Below the pieces are notes generated by a model. That model saw only the letters and a list, made by a program, of their open reading frames with translations, was not told where the DNA came from and did not search any database. Positions 1 through 9,515 of a stretch of DNA of 64,000 nucleotides are shown piece after piece. The translations under genes and the position numbers were made by a program. Positions within the stretch are counted from its first letter, which is position 1. Every line of letters begins with the position of its first letter. The stretch comes from Candidula unifasciata (Eukaryota > Mollusca > Gastropoda > Stylommatophora > Geomitridae): NCBI GenBank assembly GCA_905116865.2, contig CAJHNH020000217.1, positions 459,706 to 523,705 on the forward strand. The letters run 5' to 3'.

Positions 1-330
1 GGCATCATTACGAACTCTCACATCGTTATATCAGTTCTCATTCCAGTAACCATAACTATTTCATTTATTATCACGATATCACCAGCGATCATATTTGTCA
101 CCCCAGGATCACCAACTGATAAATTTCTTATCCTGATATCACCAAAGATTTCATTCACCCCGGTATCACCAACTATTTATCTATGCTTCTGTATCACAAA
201 CTATATCGCCACTTATCCCGATATATGCAAGTATTTCACAGCTCATGCTGATATCACCGTCTATTTGATAGATTTATTATCTTTATTTCACCAGTCAGTT
301 AATTAAATCGGATATCCACCAACTACTTGA
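1..330. repeat. degenerate ~30-bp tandem repeat
   Basis: Variants of TATCACCAACTATTT and CCCGATATCACC recur roughly every 30 bases up to about 330. The copies are strongly diverged and the array runs off the left edge of the window. No gene is seen. Confidence 0.55.
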
Positions 331-344
331 TGTGTGTCGTACAA

Positions 345-775
345 CTCCAACAGGATCGTCACCGAGCGACCAACACCTGGTGACACAAAGTGTCACCATT
401 CAGATGAGGGTCACCCTAGCACAAGTCCCAGAAACCGTTAGGTTATTTTAGGGCCCAAGACTACAGCCGGGGTGGGGCTTCAGAATAGCGAATCATTTTG
501 TCCCGCATTCGGACGGGAATGACATCAACTAGTTGATGAATTTATCATCCCCTACCAGTGGTTGCTTCTTACAGTCAAGGCCGTCCCCATGTGAGACGCA
601 GTTTGTCGTTATTTTGAAGCCACACTCTGGCAATTGCCGGGGGCCGCAAATATAGCCTGGCGGTTGAACGCGGTTTCTGGGATCTCTCCACGGGTGATCC
701 TTATCCACAGGGTCGCACTTTTCATCGCTCTTTGTGATGTCCTAGTGGGGTAACATTTAATTACTTACTTACTCC
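345..775. mobile_element. long-inverted-repeat MITE-like element
   Basis: The left part (about 345-440, with GAGCGACC, GGTGACACAAAGTG and CCCAGAAACCG) reads as the diverged reverse complement of about 655-745 (CGGTTTCTGGGATC, GGGTGATCC, GATGTCCTAGTGGGG). This gives inverted arms of about 90 bp around a spacer of about 215 bp. The right end runs into TTACTTACTTACT. A single arm of the same sequence lies at 59256-59400 next to AAGTAAGTAAGTAA. No coding capacity is visible, so it is probably a non-autonomous foldback or MITE element, or two abutting arms. Confidence 0.6.
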
Positions 776-848
776 CATACCATTCATTCAGTTTGATATT
801 GACTATCATATCATATTATGTAATTACTCCGTGGTATGTTCCTTTATA

Positions 849-850
<2 letters not shown>

Positions 851-899
<49 letters not shown>
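851..899. repeat. (TC)n microsatellite
   Basis: Uninterrupted CT dinucleotide run. The flanks 776-850 and 900-1267 hold no recognisable gene. Confidence 0.98.
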
Positions 900-902
<3 letters not shown>

Positions 903-1267
903 AATAAATTATGGTTGACCATCACAAACTATATTCAGCAATTATTGTTGTAATGATTCGACTCTGGGAGCCTCGCACGCTTCCGCAAGATACTATCACA
1001 GGCAGGGGAAGCAATTGCACCTTGAGCTTGAATAAATACTTCCTCACAGAATGCAATAAATATTCTTCAAAGCTAGAAGAGTCTGTTTCACTCTTCTGTT
1101 AATCTCAACCACTGACAACATACGTTTGTGAAGATGGGTGTCAAATCAGGGGAAGGTCAATAAATTCACCTCTACCCCATCAAACCTCATGTTTTTTCTC
1201 TACAATTAGAAAAATATTATTACATTATTTCTTACGAATGAAATCATTTGGTCTTTTTCTTCTTTGT

Positions 1268-1530
1268 GTTCGAGTTTACCGGATGTAGACTTCAGTGGAA
1301 AGTTCTAGTTGTTCACCATTTCTAGACTTAAGTCTTGTTCCAGAACCTGAGTGTTGCCGTTTTTTGTATGCAGACTGCTGGTTCTTTGCCTCTCGGGCAG
1401 ATGCACTCCGACTTCGACTCTTACGACATGCTTTTGGATAGTCAATGGGTCTATTCTAGTTTTTCCCTCAACAGGGGCCTGGAACCCACAAAACTTTCCG
1501 GCGGTGAACGCGAAGAAGAAGAACACAGGA
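1268..1530 (-). mobile_element. SINE-A copy, rearranged
   Basis: Minus-strand SINE-A: AAAGTTCTAGTTGTTC, TCTTGTTCCAGAACCTGAG, GCAGATGCACTCCGACTTCG and CTTACGACATGCTT occur in the family order. At 1489-1528 the element's other end (CTTTCCGGCGGTGAACGCG followed by AAGAAGAAG) appears in plus orientation, so two fragments are fused head to tail or inverted. A family built from many copies in this window defines the order. Confidence 0.8.
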
Positions 1531-2515
1531 CCTTTATGACACAATGAGTAACAGTCAAGACAGGATTAGAATTGGTTAATGTGCCCGCGAGATGGAGTAT
1601 AAGGATTTGAGAAAACCACACCTTGTAATGTTTAACCAGTTGACGCACTGCGAGTCGCTTTGTATTGTAAGGGTTAGCGTACGATTCCTGGCACTGTTTT
1701 TAGAGTTCCTAGTTGCATTTTGATAAGGCAACTGAATGAGGCGAAAGATATTGGGGTCAATTTTCATAGAATACAGAATAACTATGTACAGACTGCAGCA
1801 AAGTGACTTTAAGGGTGGCTACAAAACTTAACTCTTTTCGTTTGGAAATTTAAAAAAAAAAAGATGTTATGGCGGATCTCCTGTTTGTTGTGGGAGAACA
1901 GGTCTGTTTTAAACTCATCCTTGCGGCGAATGAAATCTCGGAACCTTCAGGTCAGTAAATAAGTATCGCCGTTACACCGGCTCCCGATACTCTGTAGCTT
2001 ACGCTTCTACATTCCTTAGGTTTTCACTCTTGAATTCATACTGCATTGGTTCAACGATTACCGACAGTAATAATGCTCATTTATCGACTCAACGAGTACA
2101 CACTGACAGTCTTTCTGTATCACAGAAAAGTTGCTCAACCAATTGCTCGCACAAGCAGTCTAGATCATGTTTTCCCTCCATTTTTATGCCCCCTTCAGCC
2201 ACACCCAAAAAATTTGGCGCACCCAACCGCCCCCTGTGTGTTCTGGAAACGTAATGATAAAGACATGGCTCAACCCTGTACAAGCATCAACACGAGAGAA
2301 TACCAATATCCAAATACAATACATTTCAATATACACTCCGCTGGTTTGATTCCACACAAGAATCAACAGCTAATCGTTAGTTCTGAGATTTTCAAAAACA
2401 TAAACAGAGGGTTAAAAAAAAAAAAAAACTACACAGTATAAACATTATTATACACCCCTCTGTGTTCACAGCTCGAACCTCCACTGCCTTCAGGTTGTAT
2501 TAGAGATCATAATGC
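1531..2515. other. no gene recognised
   Basis: Open frames here are short, overlap on both strands and carry no recognisable motif. Short A-tracts are present at 1851-1862 and 2415-2428. Confidence 0.6.
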
Positions 2516-2590
2516 AACACACGTACACGCACGCACACGTACACACACGAGCATGCACATACACACACGCACGCACATACACACGTGCGA
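2516..2590. repeat. imperfect (CA)n tract
   Basis: Run of ACAC/ACGCAC dinucleotides. A shorter pure (CA)n-(TA)n tract follows at about 2711-2730. Confidence 0.9.
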
Positions 2591-2769
2591 CTCTTGTTGT
2601 TTTGTTCTCAGAAAATATGTTTTCATATTTTTAAAAATTCTGTAGGCACATAAGATTCTTTGTAAACATGTCTGTTAATAATACACTTTGTTAATTTTAA
2701 TGAAAAAGAAACACACACACACACATATATAGTACTTTTACGTAGTGATTGGTTTAAGAAACTGTATAA

Positions 2770-2895
2770 GTATTAGAACGTCCAGAAAGCAGTGGCAAAC
2801 TACTGGACGTTAATTTGCCTAAAAAAGCCACAATAGCCAAAACATGGCTGAGGTTGATTCTGCAATGTCCTGTAAAGGATAGGCAACTAACTAGT
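2770..2895 (+). mobile_element. SINE-B 3' fragment
   Basis: AGCAGTGGCAAACTACTGG and GATTCTGCAATGTCCTGTAA match, in opposite orientation, the body and tail of the intact SINE-B copy at 14412-14651. The tRNA-like head is missing here. Confidence 0.65.
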
Positions 2896-2937
2896 ATACG
2901 TATTAGGAACAAAACCTGTCAAGTTAGCATTGTTTTA

Positions 2938-3120
2938 CAGTAAACCCTCGTTAACATAAATTCGCTTTAAGAAAAACTCGGTAAACATAAACAAAATAAT
3001 GGTCCCATTAAGGATTTTTTACTGTTAGGTTGACCCCCCTCTTCCCCCGTTAGCGTGAATTGCTTTTAACCCGAACTTAATTTTCTGTCCCTTAGAATTC
3101 ATGTTAAAGAGGTTTCACTG
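2938..3120. mobile_element. pogo/Tigger-like MITE, 183 bp
   Basis: The left end begins CAGTAAACCCTCGTTAACAT. The right end reads inward on the other strand as CAGTGAAACCTCTTTAACAT. Terminal inverted repeats are therefore about 25 bp with about five mismatches, flanked by TA at 2936-2937 and 3121-3122. CAGTnnAACCTC ends with TA target duplications are typical of pogo/Tigger-class transposons. The interior (183 bp in total) cannot encode a transposase, so the element is non-autonomous. The match to the class is by termini only. Confidence 0.8.
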
Positions 3121-3242
3121 TAGTTTATATTCGGCCTGGTGTGTGTGTGGTATGCGTTATAGTGAATCAGTCTAGTTTGACTGAATTTGGGCTCACACTG
3201 ACGATAGTTTATGACCTTTTCAATGAAAATGCTAATTCTCGA

Positions 3243-3421
3243 AGTTTCAACACTGAGGGTCTGGAATAGCACTACAGTCCAGAAGTGGACGAACAACCAG
3301 AACTTTCCACTGGAGATTACAGCTAGTAAACGAGAAGAAAAAGAAGAGGAAGATGAAGAAGAAGAAGAAGAAGAAGAAGAAGAAGAAGAAGAAGAAGAAG
3401 AAGAAGAAGAAGAAGAAGAAA
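3243..3421 (+). mobile_element. SINE-A, 5'-truncated, with expanded GAA tail
   Basis: CAGTCCAGAAGTGGACGAAC, CCAGAACTTTCC and a degenerate ACAGCTAGTAAACGAGAAG match the 3' half of SINE-A. The usual short AAGAAGAAG tail has grown into a (GAA)n run of about 70 bp (3351-3421). The Glu-rich and Ser-rich open frames over it are low-complexity artefacts. Confidence 0.85.
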
Positions 3422-3504
3422 TAACCTTGGCATTAGGTCGACACAGCCTTGAATGGGTAGCAGGTGAAGTCCTAAGAAGTAAAGGCGCCAGAATCATGTA
3501 GGGC

Positions 3505-3850
3505 GGATGTGTTTTAGACAAACAGCCATGCCAGTATTGTCACTTATAGACACATAAAACTGTTTGTTTGTCTGTTTTAGACAAACAGTGAAAGTGTTGC
3601 CCTTGGAATTAAAAAAAAAAGGGGAGAGGGGTGCATCACGGTGATTATGGTAGACAAGCACCGTTGTATGTGCGGCCTGTTTTAGACAAATATTTGAGGT
3701 CAGCATATGTTTTATATTACCAAAGGTATGTGTGCTTAAGGAGAACGTGAACACTTACATATAATGTCTGAAACAAAATTGAACGGTTATGTTTAGACAA
3801 ACAAGAATATAAACACTAACGTATGATGTTTGACGAAACAGCCAAGATAA
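3505..3850. repeat. dispersed TTTTAGACAAACAG motif cluster
   Basis: The motif TGTTTTAGACAAACAG or a close variant occurs near 3511, 3573, 3678 and 3789 at irregular spacing (62, 105 and 111 bases). It is a decayed tandem or interspersed repeat. The motif contains GTTT...AAAC and is partly self-complementary. Confidence 0.55.
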
Positions 3851-3859
3851 TGCATGTAT

Positions 3860-5625
3860 GTGAAAAATATGACCTGTAATAATTTTAAAAAAAAATTCAC
3901 AAATTCTAATGTTAGTGATCTCAACACAACATGTGTAACAATAACATTGTAAAATTCAAAAATTACAACAAAATAAAATGATGAGGCACAGTTATTTGTT
4001 GTTATTGCTAGGGAATGTTAATTGTAACAATAACGATGTTGATGGCAGGCTTAAGTGTAATCATCAAAACAAACCACAACAACAGTTGCTTATAAAGGTT
4101 GGGCTTACTTCCCTGGCTGCATCAAGAGTAGGTCGTTATAAAAAGTTTATGGCACATTAGTTCGTTGGACACGCTCAAGTCAATATTATCCATCATTTGT
4201 TCGTACAGTATAAAGTTGGTGTAAAGTAGAAAATTGTGTTTACTACACACGTAAATATGGGCCACTTCAGTTCGGCTGATATCAAGAAATAACTAAACAT
4301 AATATGTGGAACCCGTCGTTTGTTTAATTAGTTGGTTCTTTTGCCCGTTGATAAAGACTCCGATTGAAATGCTCGGTTGTTTTTGTGCTCTCTGCTCCAG
4401 TCTCTTGGTTGAGCCTTCTAGTCATAGTTTGTGCTGGGTTTAATTATTTTACAACACAAGATCCGTTTAAAGATAAGACGTCTTCATAAGTTAATACAGA
4501 AGTAAAATCATGAATATCTATTTACAAGATGGTTTCCGTCTGCTTCTATCGTTGTTGTGCTATACGTCATCAAAGCTTACCGATCCACGATGTCAGACTT
4601 AGCGACTTGCAGCGTCTTCGACGACGGTTTCAGTGAGAACTTTGGCGGGAGCGGGTTCAAGCAGTAGGTATAAGGGCAGACGTTGAACTAATGCGCAACA
4701 CACAATCTATATGATGTATTTGCCGTTTCTGTTCGTTAGCTGTTGGTCTAATCATATGTATACATTCAAGAAGTTCCGTTTTCTTGTTCTTCTTTTAAAA
4801 ACGTGATGTATCTGACAACTCACCGAGACGCCCAAATGGCTTCGTGTTATTGTGTGCCCCTGTGGTCCAAGTCTGGCTTCCCATATGACAAACATTCCGT
4901 GCTGACGAGCCTAAAGTAGCAGAATTAATATTTTGTTGCTGATTTTGGCGCTAAATGATTTCAAGCACCAGCAATTCCAACAGATAGCTACCCATGGCGT
5001 GAATTAGCAACTTCACACGATAAAACCCAAACGTACTGTACATGATACACCGTTCCGCAGTTACTGCTAACCTGCTTATCTGTTGGTTACAAATGCTGAC
5101 CTGTTTCTAGCATCTAGTTGCAGTTATAATTGTTGAGAGAGTTGCAGGCATTACCTGCAACGGCTAGCCCCACAGTTACAGTACCTGGTATATGTATTCC
5201 ATGAACGAAATGGTCCGGAGTAACTAATAAACTCTTGAGTTTTAAACTGTTTGAATTAATGTACAATGGCAAGAGGCTAGTTAGCCAGCCATCTATTGCC
5301 ATAGATAAGGAATGGCCAATCGGTGATACACAGCACACGTTCGAGGTTCAAGGCAAGGTCTGTATGAGCACACATGTCAATAATAGCCCACCAACGTCGT
5401 TAAAGGCCAAGGCCTCGACAGCCTTCAGGGAATTCACCTATAGACAATCATCACTGGCTACCTGCAGCCAAACCATCTTTCTTGAAGTCAGGGCGACTAG
5501 ACAGACATTTGATCAAATGAGGTAGTCAGTAACGGATCAATTATAAGGCCCAAAACGGCAGGCAATGAACAGGGAGCAGAATTCAAGAGGATCATATGGG
5601 ATTTACAAATCCTCATAGCTGTGTC
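3860..5625. other. low-repeat intergenic, 3' side of the SOX-like gene
   Basis: No tandem arrays or recognisable transposon ends were found, unlike the rest of the window. Open frames (for example at 5235-5525) lack motifs. On the minus strand the stretch just below 5626 should hold the 3' UTR of the SOX-like gene, but I could not identify a convincing AATAAA close to the stop codon. Confidence 0.5.
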
Positions 5626-7329
5626 TTACACAGTAGCTGGCCCTTCTAATGTTTGTGTAACGCCCGGTAACAGATCTGCTGAAAAACAGATGTCGTTATC
5701 TAGGTACTTCATGAAGTCATCTAGAAGTTCCTCGTTGTTGAAGCTCGAAGTGCACTCGTTGTCAAGGACTGACTCGACTGTTTCCGCCGATAGGATGGGC
5801 ATGTTTCCCTCGATAAGGACGGGCGGGACCATATGTTCGGGCTCACATTTGATAACATGGTGTGTGGAGTAGAGACCGAGGTATTCCTGCGGCTCAGTTT
5901 TGATACTGAGATGAATATTCCACTTACCCGGCTCGGAACTGATGCATGGCTGTTCGTACGGCTCGTGTTTGATGTACCTGTCGTGAGCCTGGATCCTGTG
6001 CAGGCTGTCACAGTCGTCTGCTGTCCTGGAGGACTTGTCATCGAAGCTAAAACATCTGTCACTCCTCATATACATTCCGTGCTCGTTGCCTAGTGACAGT
6101 TCTGTAGGGGTAATGGGGGTAACGGGTTTATTGGGTGAGTTTTCTGGGGTGTCAAACACAGATGCAGGTTTGTTGTCAATGACGAGGTGGACTGCGGTAG
6201 GTGTGCCGTGGAAACGCTGTTGGGTGTTGGCCAGTGTTTGTGTAGATGTGAGATCATGCTGGTGGAAGGCCGTCAGGTCAGCTAAATCGATTGCCGTGAG
6301 ACGTCTTCCTATGCCTCTCTTCATGTCTGGATCAATCTTTACCTGCATCTTGACCTGCAATCTCTCCTTCAGTAGAGGGTCCAAACTCTGGCGGGCATCA
6401 CTAATGCTGATACCGCGAAGTGGCGCTATCTGGTTGCTACATTCTGATCTCTTCCTTTTCAAACACTTTGCCTGTTTAGGTTCAGCAACTGGTTTTTCAT
6501 CATTTCTTTTAGCTTTCTTTTTAGGCTTATACTTGTAGTTGGGAAACTCGAATTTATGGAAACTGCTTAAAATCTCTTTCTCCCTTTCATACACCGCTTT
6601 CTCCTCGTCGTGGAACTGTCTCCAGGCGGCCCCGAGCTTGGTGCTAATAATAGCGTTGTGAAGCTGCGGGGTCACTTGTGCAATAAGTGCCCGACACTTC
6701 ATCGACCAAATCATGAAAGCATTCATTGGCCTCTTGGGACAAGACTGTCCGTCTGCATCTTTCTTCTTCTCCTTCTTACAGTTGGCCACCACGGTGTAGC
6801 CTCTGTGGAGTTCATGAGGCTCAACGTAATTCCAGCGATGATTCACGTGCACCTTGGATACGACCTCAATAAGCATGTCTACCTTTTTCTCTGGACTTTC
6901 AATAGCGTCAATGCCTAACAAATCTTCCTTTGTGTATTTTGTGCAAGGACTTATCTGTAGCAACTTTTCTACTCGCTCCTCTAGCGTCCATGTATTGTCT
7001 GCAGGAAACATGTCGTACGGGGCAAATCGTTCATTAACAAGTCTTCTATCCGCCTCGATGAAGTCATCGTCAACCTTGTGGTGAATCGCAGGTACTGTGT
7101 CGTTGATGTCATCAACAGCTGACGCCGCTGATGTCACTGACTGGTTGTCATGGAATGCCAGATCCATCTCTGACTCATACGTCTCGATTGAGTCAGGGCT
7201 GTCTAAATGCATGTTAATGTCATTATGTGGATCTTCTAGATGTAGTGATCGCGAATACGGGTCAAAATCCATGACTCCGGGGTAAATAGCAGATGAAATG
7301 AGTGGATCTGCTTCGCTGAAGTAATCCAT
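5626..7329 (-). CDS. SOX-like HMG-box transcription factor
   Basis: A complete, uninterrupted 567-codon frame runs from ATG at 7329 to TAA at 5626. Residues about 198-275 form one HMG box: KRPMNAFMIWS, HNAIISTKLGAAW and FPNYKYKPKKK align with the SOX signatures RPMNAFMVWS, HNSEISKxLGxxW and xPDYKYxPRRK. The protein should therefore be a nuclear minor-groove DNA-binding regulator. Basic clusters at 266-275 and 290-294 could be nuclear-localisation signals. The N-terminal 190 residues are acidic and without known motifs. The tail has three IKxEP motifs (453-457, 476-480, 493-497) matching the psi-K-x-E SUMO-acceptor consensus, and an acidic-hydrophobic end (532-550, EELLDDFMKYLDND) that could activate transcription. 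The start is supported by A at -3, G at +4 and an in-frame TAA at 7387-7389. The HMG box is divergent (Met-Lys-Cys-Arg after the WS), so I do not assign a SOX subgroup. A lineage-specific SOX or intronless retrocopy-derived gene is possible. No A-tract near the 3' end suggests a recent retrocopy. Confidence 0.9.
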   Translation of the reverse strand: MDYFSEADPLISSAIYPGVMDFDPYSRSLHLEDPHNDINMHLDSPDSIETYESEMDLAFHDNQSVTSAASAVDDINDTVPAIHHKVDDDFIEADRRLVNERFAPYDMFPADNTWTLEERVEKLLQISPCTKYTKEDLLGIDAIESPEKKVDMLIEVVSKVHVNHRWNYVEPHELHRGYTVVANCKKEKKKDADGQSCPKRPMNAFMIWSMKCRALIAQVTPQLHNAIISTKLGAAWRQFHDEEKAVYEREKEILSSFHKFEFPNYKYKPKKKAKRNDEKPVAEPKQAKCLKRKRSECSNQIAPLRGISISDARQSLDPLLKERLQVKMQVKIDPDMKRGIGRRLTAIDLADLTAFHQHDLTSTQTLANTQQRFHGTPTAVHLVIDNKPASVFDTPENSPNKPVTPITPTELSLGNEHGMYMRSDRCFSFDDKSSRTADDCDSLHRIQAHDRYIKHEPYEQPCISSEPGKWNIHLSIKTEPQEYLGLYSTHHVIKCEPEHMVPPVLIEGNMPILSAETVESVLDNECTSSFNNEELLDDFMKYLDNDICFSADLLPGVTQTLEGPATV

Positions 7330-7850
7330 ATTTAACGGCCAACGTTTAGTAGAAGCTGTCTGTGAAAGCTCACCTTCCGACTCACCTTAGGAAAACTTCA
7401 GAAAAACGTAACTTTACAAACAGGAAACTTTCTCAGCGACCGGAACCCAACGCCTACACTCACTAGTAGTAGTACACACAAACCGGACATACTACAACTC
7501 TACTCAATGTTTCAGTGGAAATGTTCAATGAAAAAGTTATCCTCAGACTGTACTGTCACGTTAACAAGTAGCACAAATATATCTCAAATCCACAGTTACT
7601 GTGTATATACTGGGAAAACTTGGAAAAACGGACACATCTTTTGCTTTTTCTTTCTGACTTGGGACCTGGTGCTAAAAGAACATGTGCTTCTTATTTTAAG
7701 GTAGCCTTCCCCGCACGCTCGAAGGAGGGGTTTCCATCCGCGAGACATCTGATTGGCTGTGACGTCGTCATCACGCGTGCAGGAACACGCGAACTTTGGG
7801 GTGGCACATGGGATTTTCGTCGGCTCAATTCTCTATAGCTACAGGATGAT
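7330..7850 (-). promoter_or_regulatory. candidate promoter and 5' UTR of the SOX-like gene
   Basis: Read on the minus strand, 7752-7770 contains TGACGACGTCACAGCCAAT: a CRE-like half (ACGTCA) next to a CCAAT box, in a CpG-rich patch (7700-7810). It lies about 425 bases upstream of the ATG. TATATAC at about 7602-7608 is a weak TATA candidate. A perfect splice-donor-like AAG/GTGAGT occurs on the minus strand near 7380-7388, just upstream of the start codon. Transcription start is not determinable from sequence alone. Confidence 0.4.
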
Positions 7851-7980
7851 GGCACATAATGTCGCTGGCGATTTTACGTAACGTCATAATTGATTACTGT
7901 TGTGACTGTCGTATGGGCGAGGTTTGTCAGGATATTTGTTATTTTATATAGCAAGAAAACACAAACAAAGAGCTGTTATT

Positions 7981-8280
7981 AAACAATCAACACTCCCCGT
8001 GTGGATTTCGGGGCCCTACTATGGGAAAAACAAGAACAGACCCACTGCCTACCCAAAAGCATGTCGTAAGAGTCGACTAATTGGGAGCTTCCTTCGAAGT
8101 TGGGGAGCATCTGCCTGAGAGGCAAGGAACCAACAATCTGCATACAGATCTGTCAAACGGATACACACGCAACACTCAGGTTCTGGAACAGGACTGCAGT
8201 CCAGAAGTGGACAGACAACCAGAACTATCCGCCGGGGTTTACAGCCGGTGAACGCTAAGAAGAAGAAGAAACAATCAACA
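7981..8280 (+). mobile_element. full-length SINE-A with 12-bp target-site duplication
   Basis: AAACAATCAACA occurs at 7981-7992 and again at 8269-8280, bracketing a 276-bp element (7993-8268). The element starts CTCCCCGTGTGGATTTCGGG, contains GGGAAAAACAAGAACAGACC, AAGCATGTCGTAAGAGTCGA and CAGAAGTGGACAGACAACC, and ends GCCGGTGAACGCTAAGAAG with a GAA tail. The duplication shows retroposition. The copy defines SINE-A boundaries for all others in the window. I do not see clear tRNA A/B boxes, so its RNA ancestor is unknown. Confidence 0.92.
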
Positions 8281-8365
8281 GATAGGTATAGCCAGTTTTA
8301 GATAGTGGACATGATAAGGAAAAGTTATACACATAAATAAAGTAGTGGAGGGGTAGGGAACCCCC

Positions 8366-8367
<2 letters not shown>

Positions 8368-8400
<33 letters not shown>
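8368..8400. repeat. poly-C run
   Basis: Homopolymer of about 33 C. Length is likely uncertain in the assembly. Confidence 0.95.
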
Positions 8401-8401
<1 letters not shown>

Positions 8402-8429
8402 AGGAGGCATAAATATATAATCAACAGAG

Positions 8430-8800
8430 AATGTTTTGATCGGCACTCACAAAAAGAAGCAGAAAGACAGAAGAACACGCAATACAACATAAAAATCGGA
8501 ATCTTTGGTTACCGTGCCGGGAATCGAACCTGTCACTGCCAAATGACGAATGCCGTTGCCATGGATACAAGTGTACTAAGATCTATGACCAGATAGGCAC
8601 CCCTAAAACAGATGTCTTTATTAGCAATGTCTGTATATAGCTCGAAATTCACAACTATATTATACGGACAGAATTCGTCTCAAACCATTGAAATGGCATC
8701 GTGGGTTACATGGATTTATATTAAGCGAGCAGTGGCCGAACAACACACACAACAACAATTATAAACACAGTGGAACGTAACGCTGTGTCTAGAACATGAC
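8430..8800 (-). mobile_element. SINE-D copy (tRNA-like head, minus)
   Basis: TGCCGGGAATCGAACCTGTC is the reverse complement of a pol III B box (GGTTCGATTCCCGGC). The segment matches 37775-38130 along its length (TTGATCGGCACTCACA, CAAGTGTACTAAGA, TCTCAAACCATT, ATGGCATC), which makes it a dispersed, tRNA-headed element of about 360 bp. Confidence 0.75.
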
Positions 8801-8939
8801 GAACGTTTCAGGCAGATATTTGATTGGTCGCTTCATTTGTACGTAATACACATAAATAAACAGAGGAATGTTAGCGATTTAATAGAAAAGACAAGGAAAA
8901 TTCAAACAGTTAAAAAAAAAAAAGTAAGTAAAGGACCCA

Positions 8940-9229
8940 GTGCTTTATTAATATCCTTCCCCAGATGACGTTACAAAACAGTCCAACATTTTAGAGGGTG
9001 GTAAGACTGAGTTTCGGCTTTCTGATGCTTTTAACTACCCCAAAACATCTAGAACTAGTCCTAACCCCAACCAACCTACGTCCCACGAGAGAGTGCAGCC
9101 TAGGTCCCACGACTGCATGTATCCTAGGTCCCACGACTGCATGCAGCCTATCTACCATCCCCGGAAATATTAGAATGTGCCGTGACGTGTGGATTCCCCC
9201 TGTTTGGGGTAAGATATTAATAAAGCACC
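8940..9229. mobile_element. MITE-2 copy 1
   Basis: The left terminus GTGCTTTATTAATATCCTTC is mirrored at the right terminus (AAGATATTAATAAAGCAC), an inverted repeat of about 24 bp. The interior has a 32-bp tandem motif (CCTAGGTCCCACGACTGCAT). A second copy in the same orientation is at 49601-49897. It has no coding potential. I could not read an unambiguous target-site duplication. Confidence 0.8.
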
Positions 9230-9515
9230 AAGGAACCGTTTTACACGAAAGGTGCACCCGGCTCACGATGCCGGCGGACTCATTGTAGAGACCGATCGAG
9301 CAGTCAATGGGCTGTGTGACCAACATCGCACTTCTTTTTCTTCTTCTTTTCTCTACTCACGGAATGCCTCGTGGCGTCAGGACAGGAAAAGATCCATGGA
9401 ACGGGCCCTTCTATTCACTTCGTGTAAAGTACATCGCACTGAACACCTGCATTTATTTATGTTTAAAAAAAATTAAGTTGTACCCTCCATGATTGCAGTC
9501 TGTAAGACTGACATC

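Noticed and set aside
5235..5525. 96-codon plus frame downstream of the SOX-like gene
   Set aside because: No motif, no start context, and it lies in the likely 3' flank of the minus-strand gene.
5833..6538. Plus-strand frames of 86-167 codons antisense to the SOX-like gene
   Set aside because: They are shadows of the minus-strand coding frame and have no recognisable motif.
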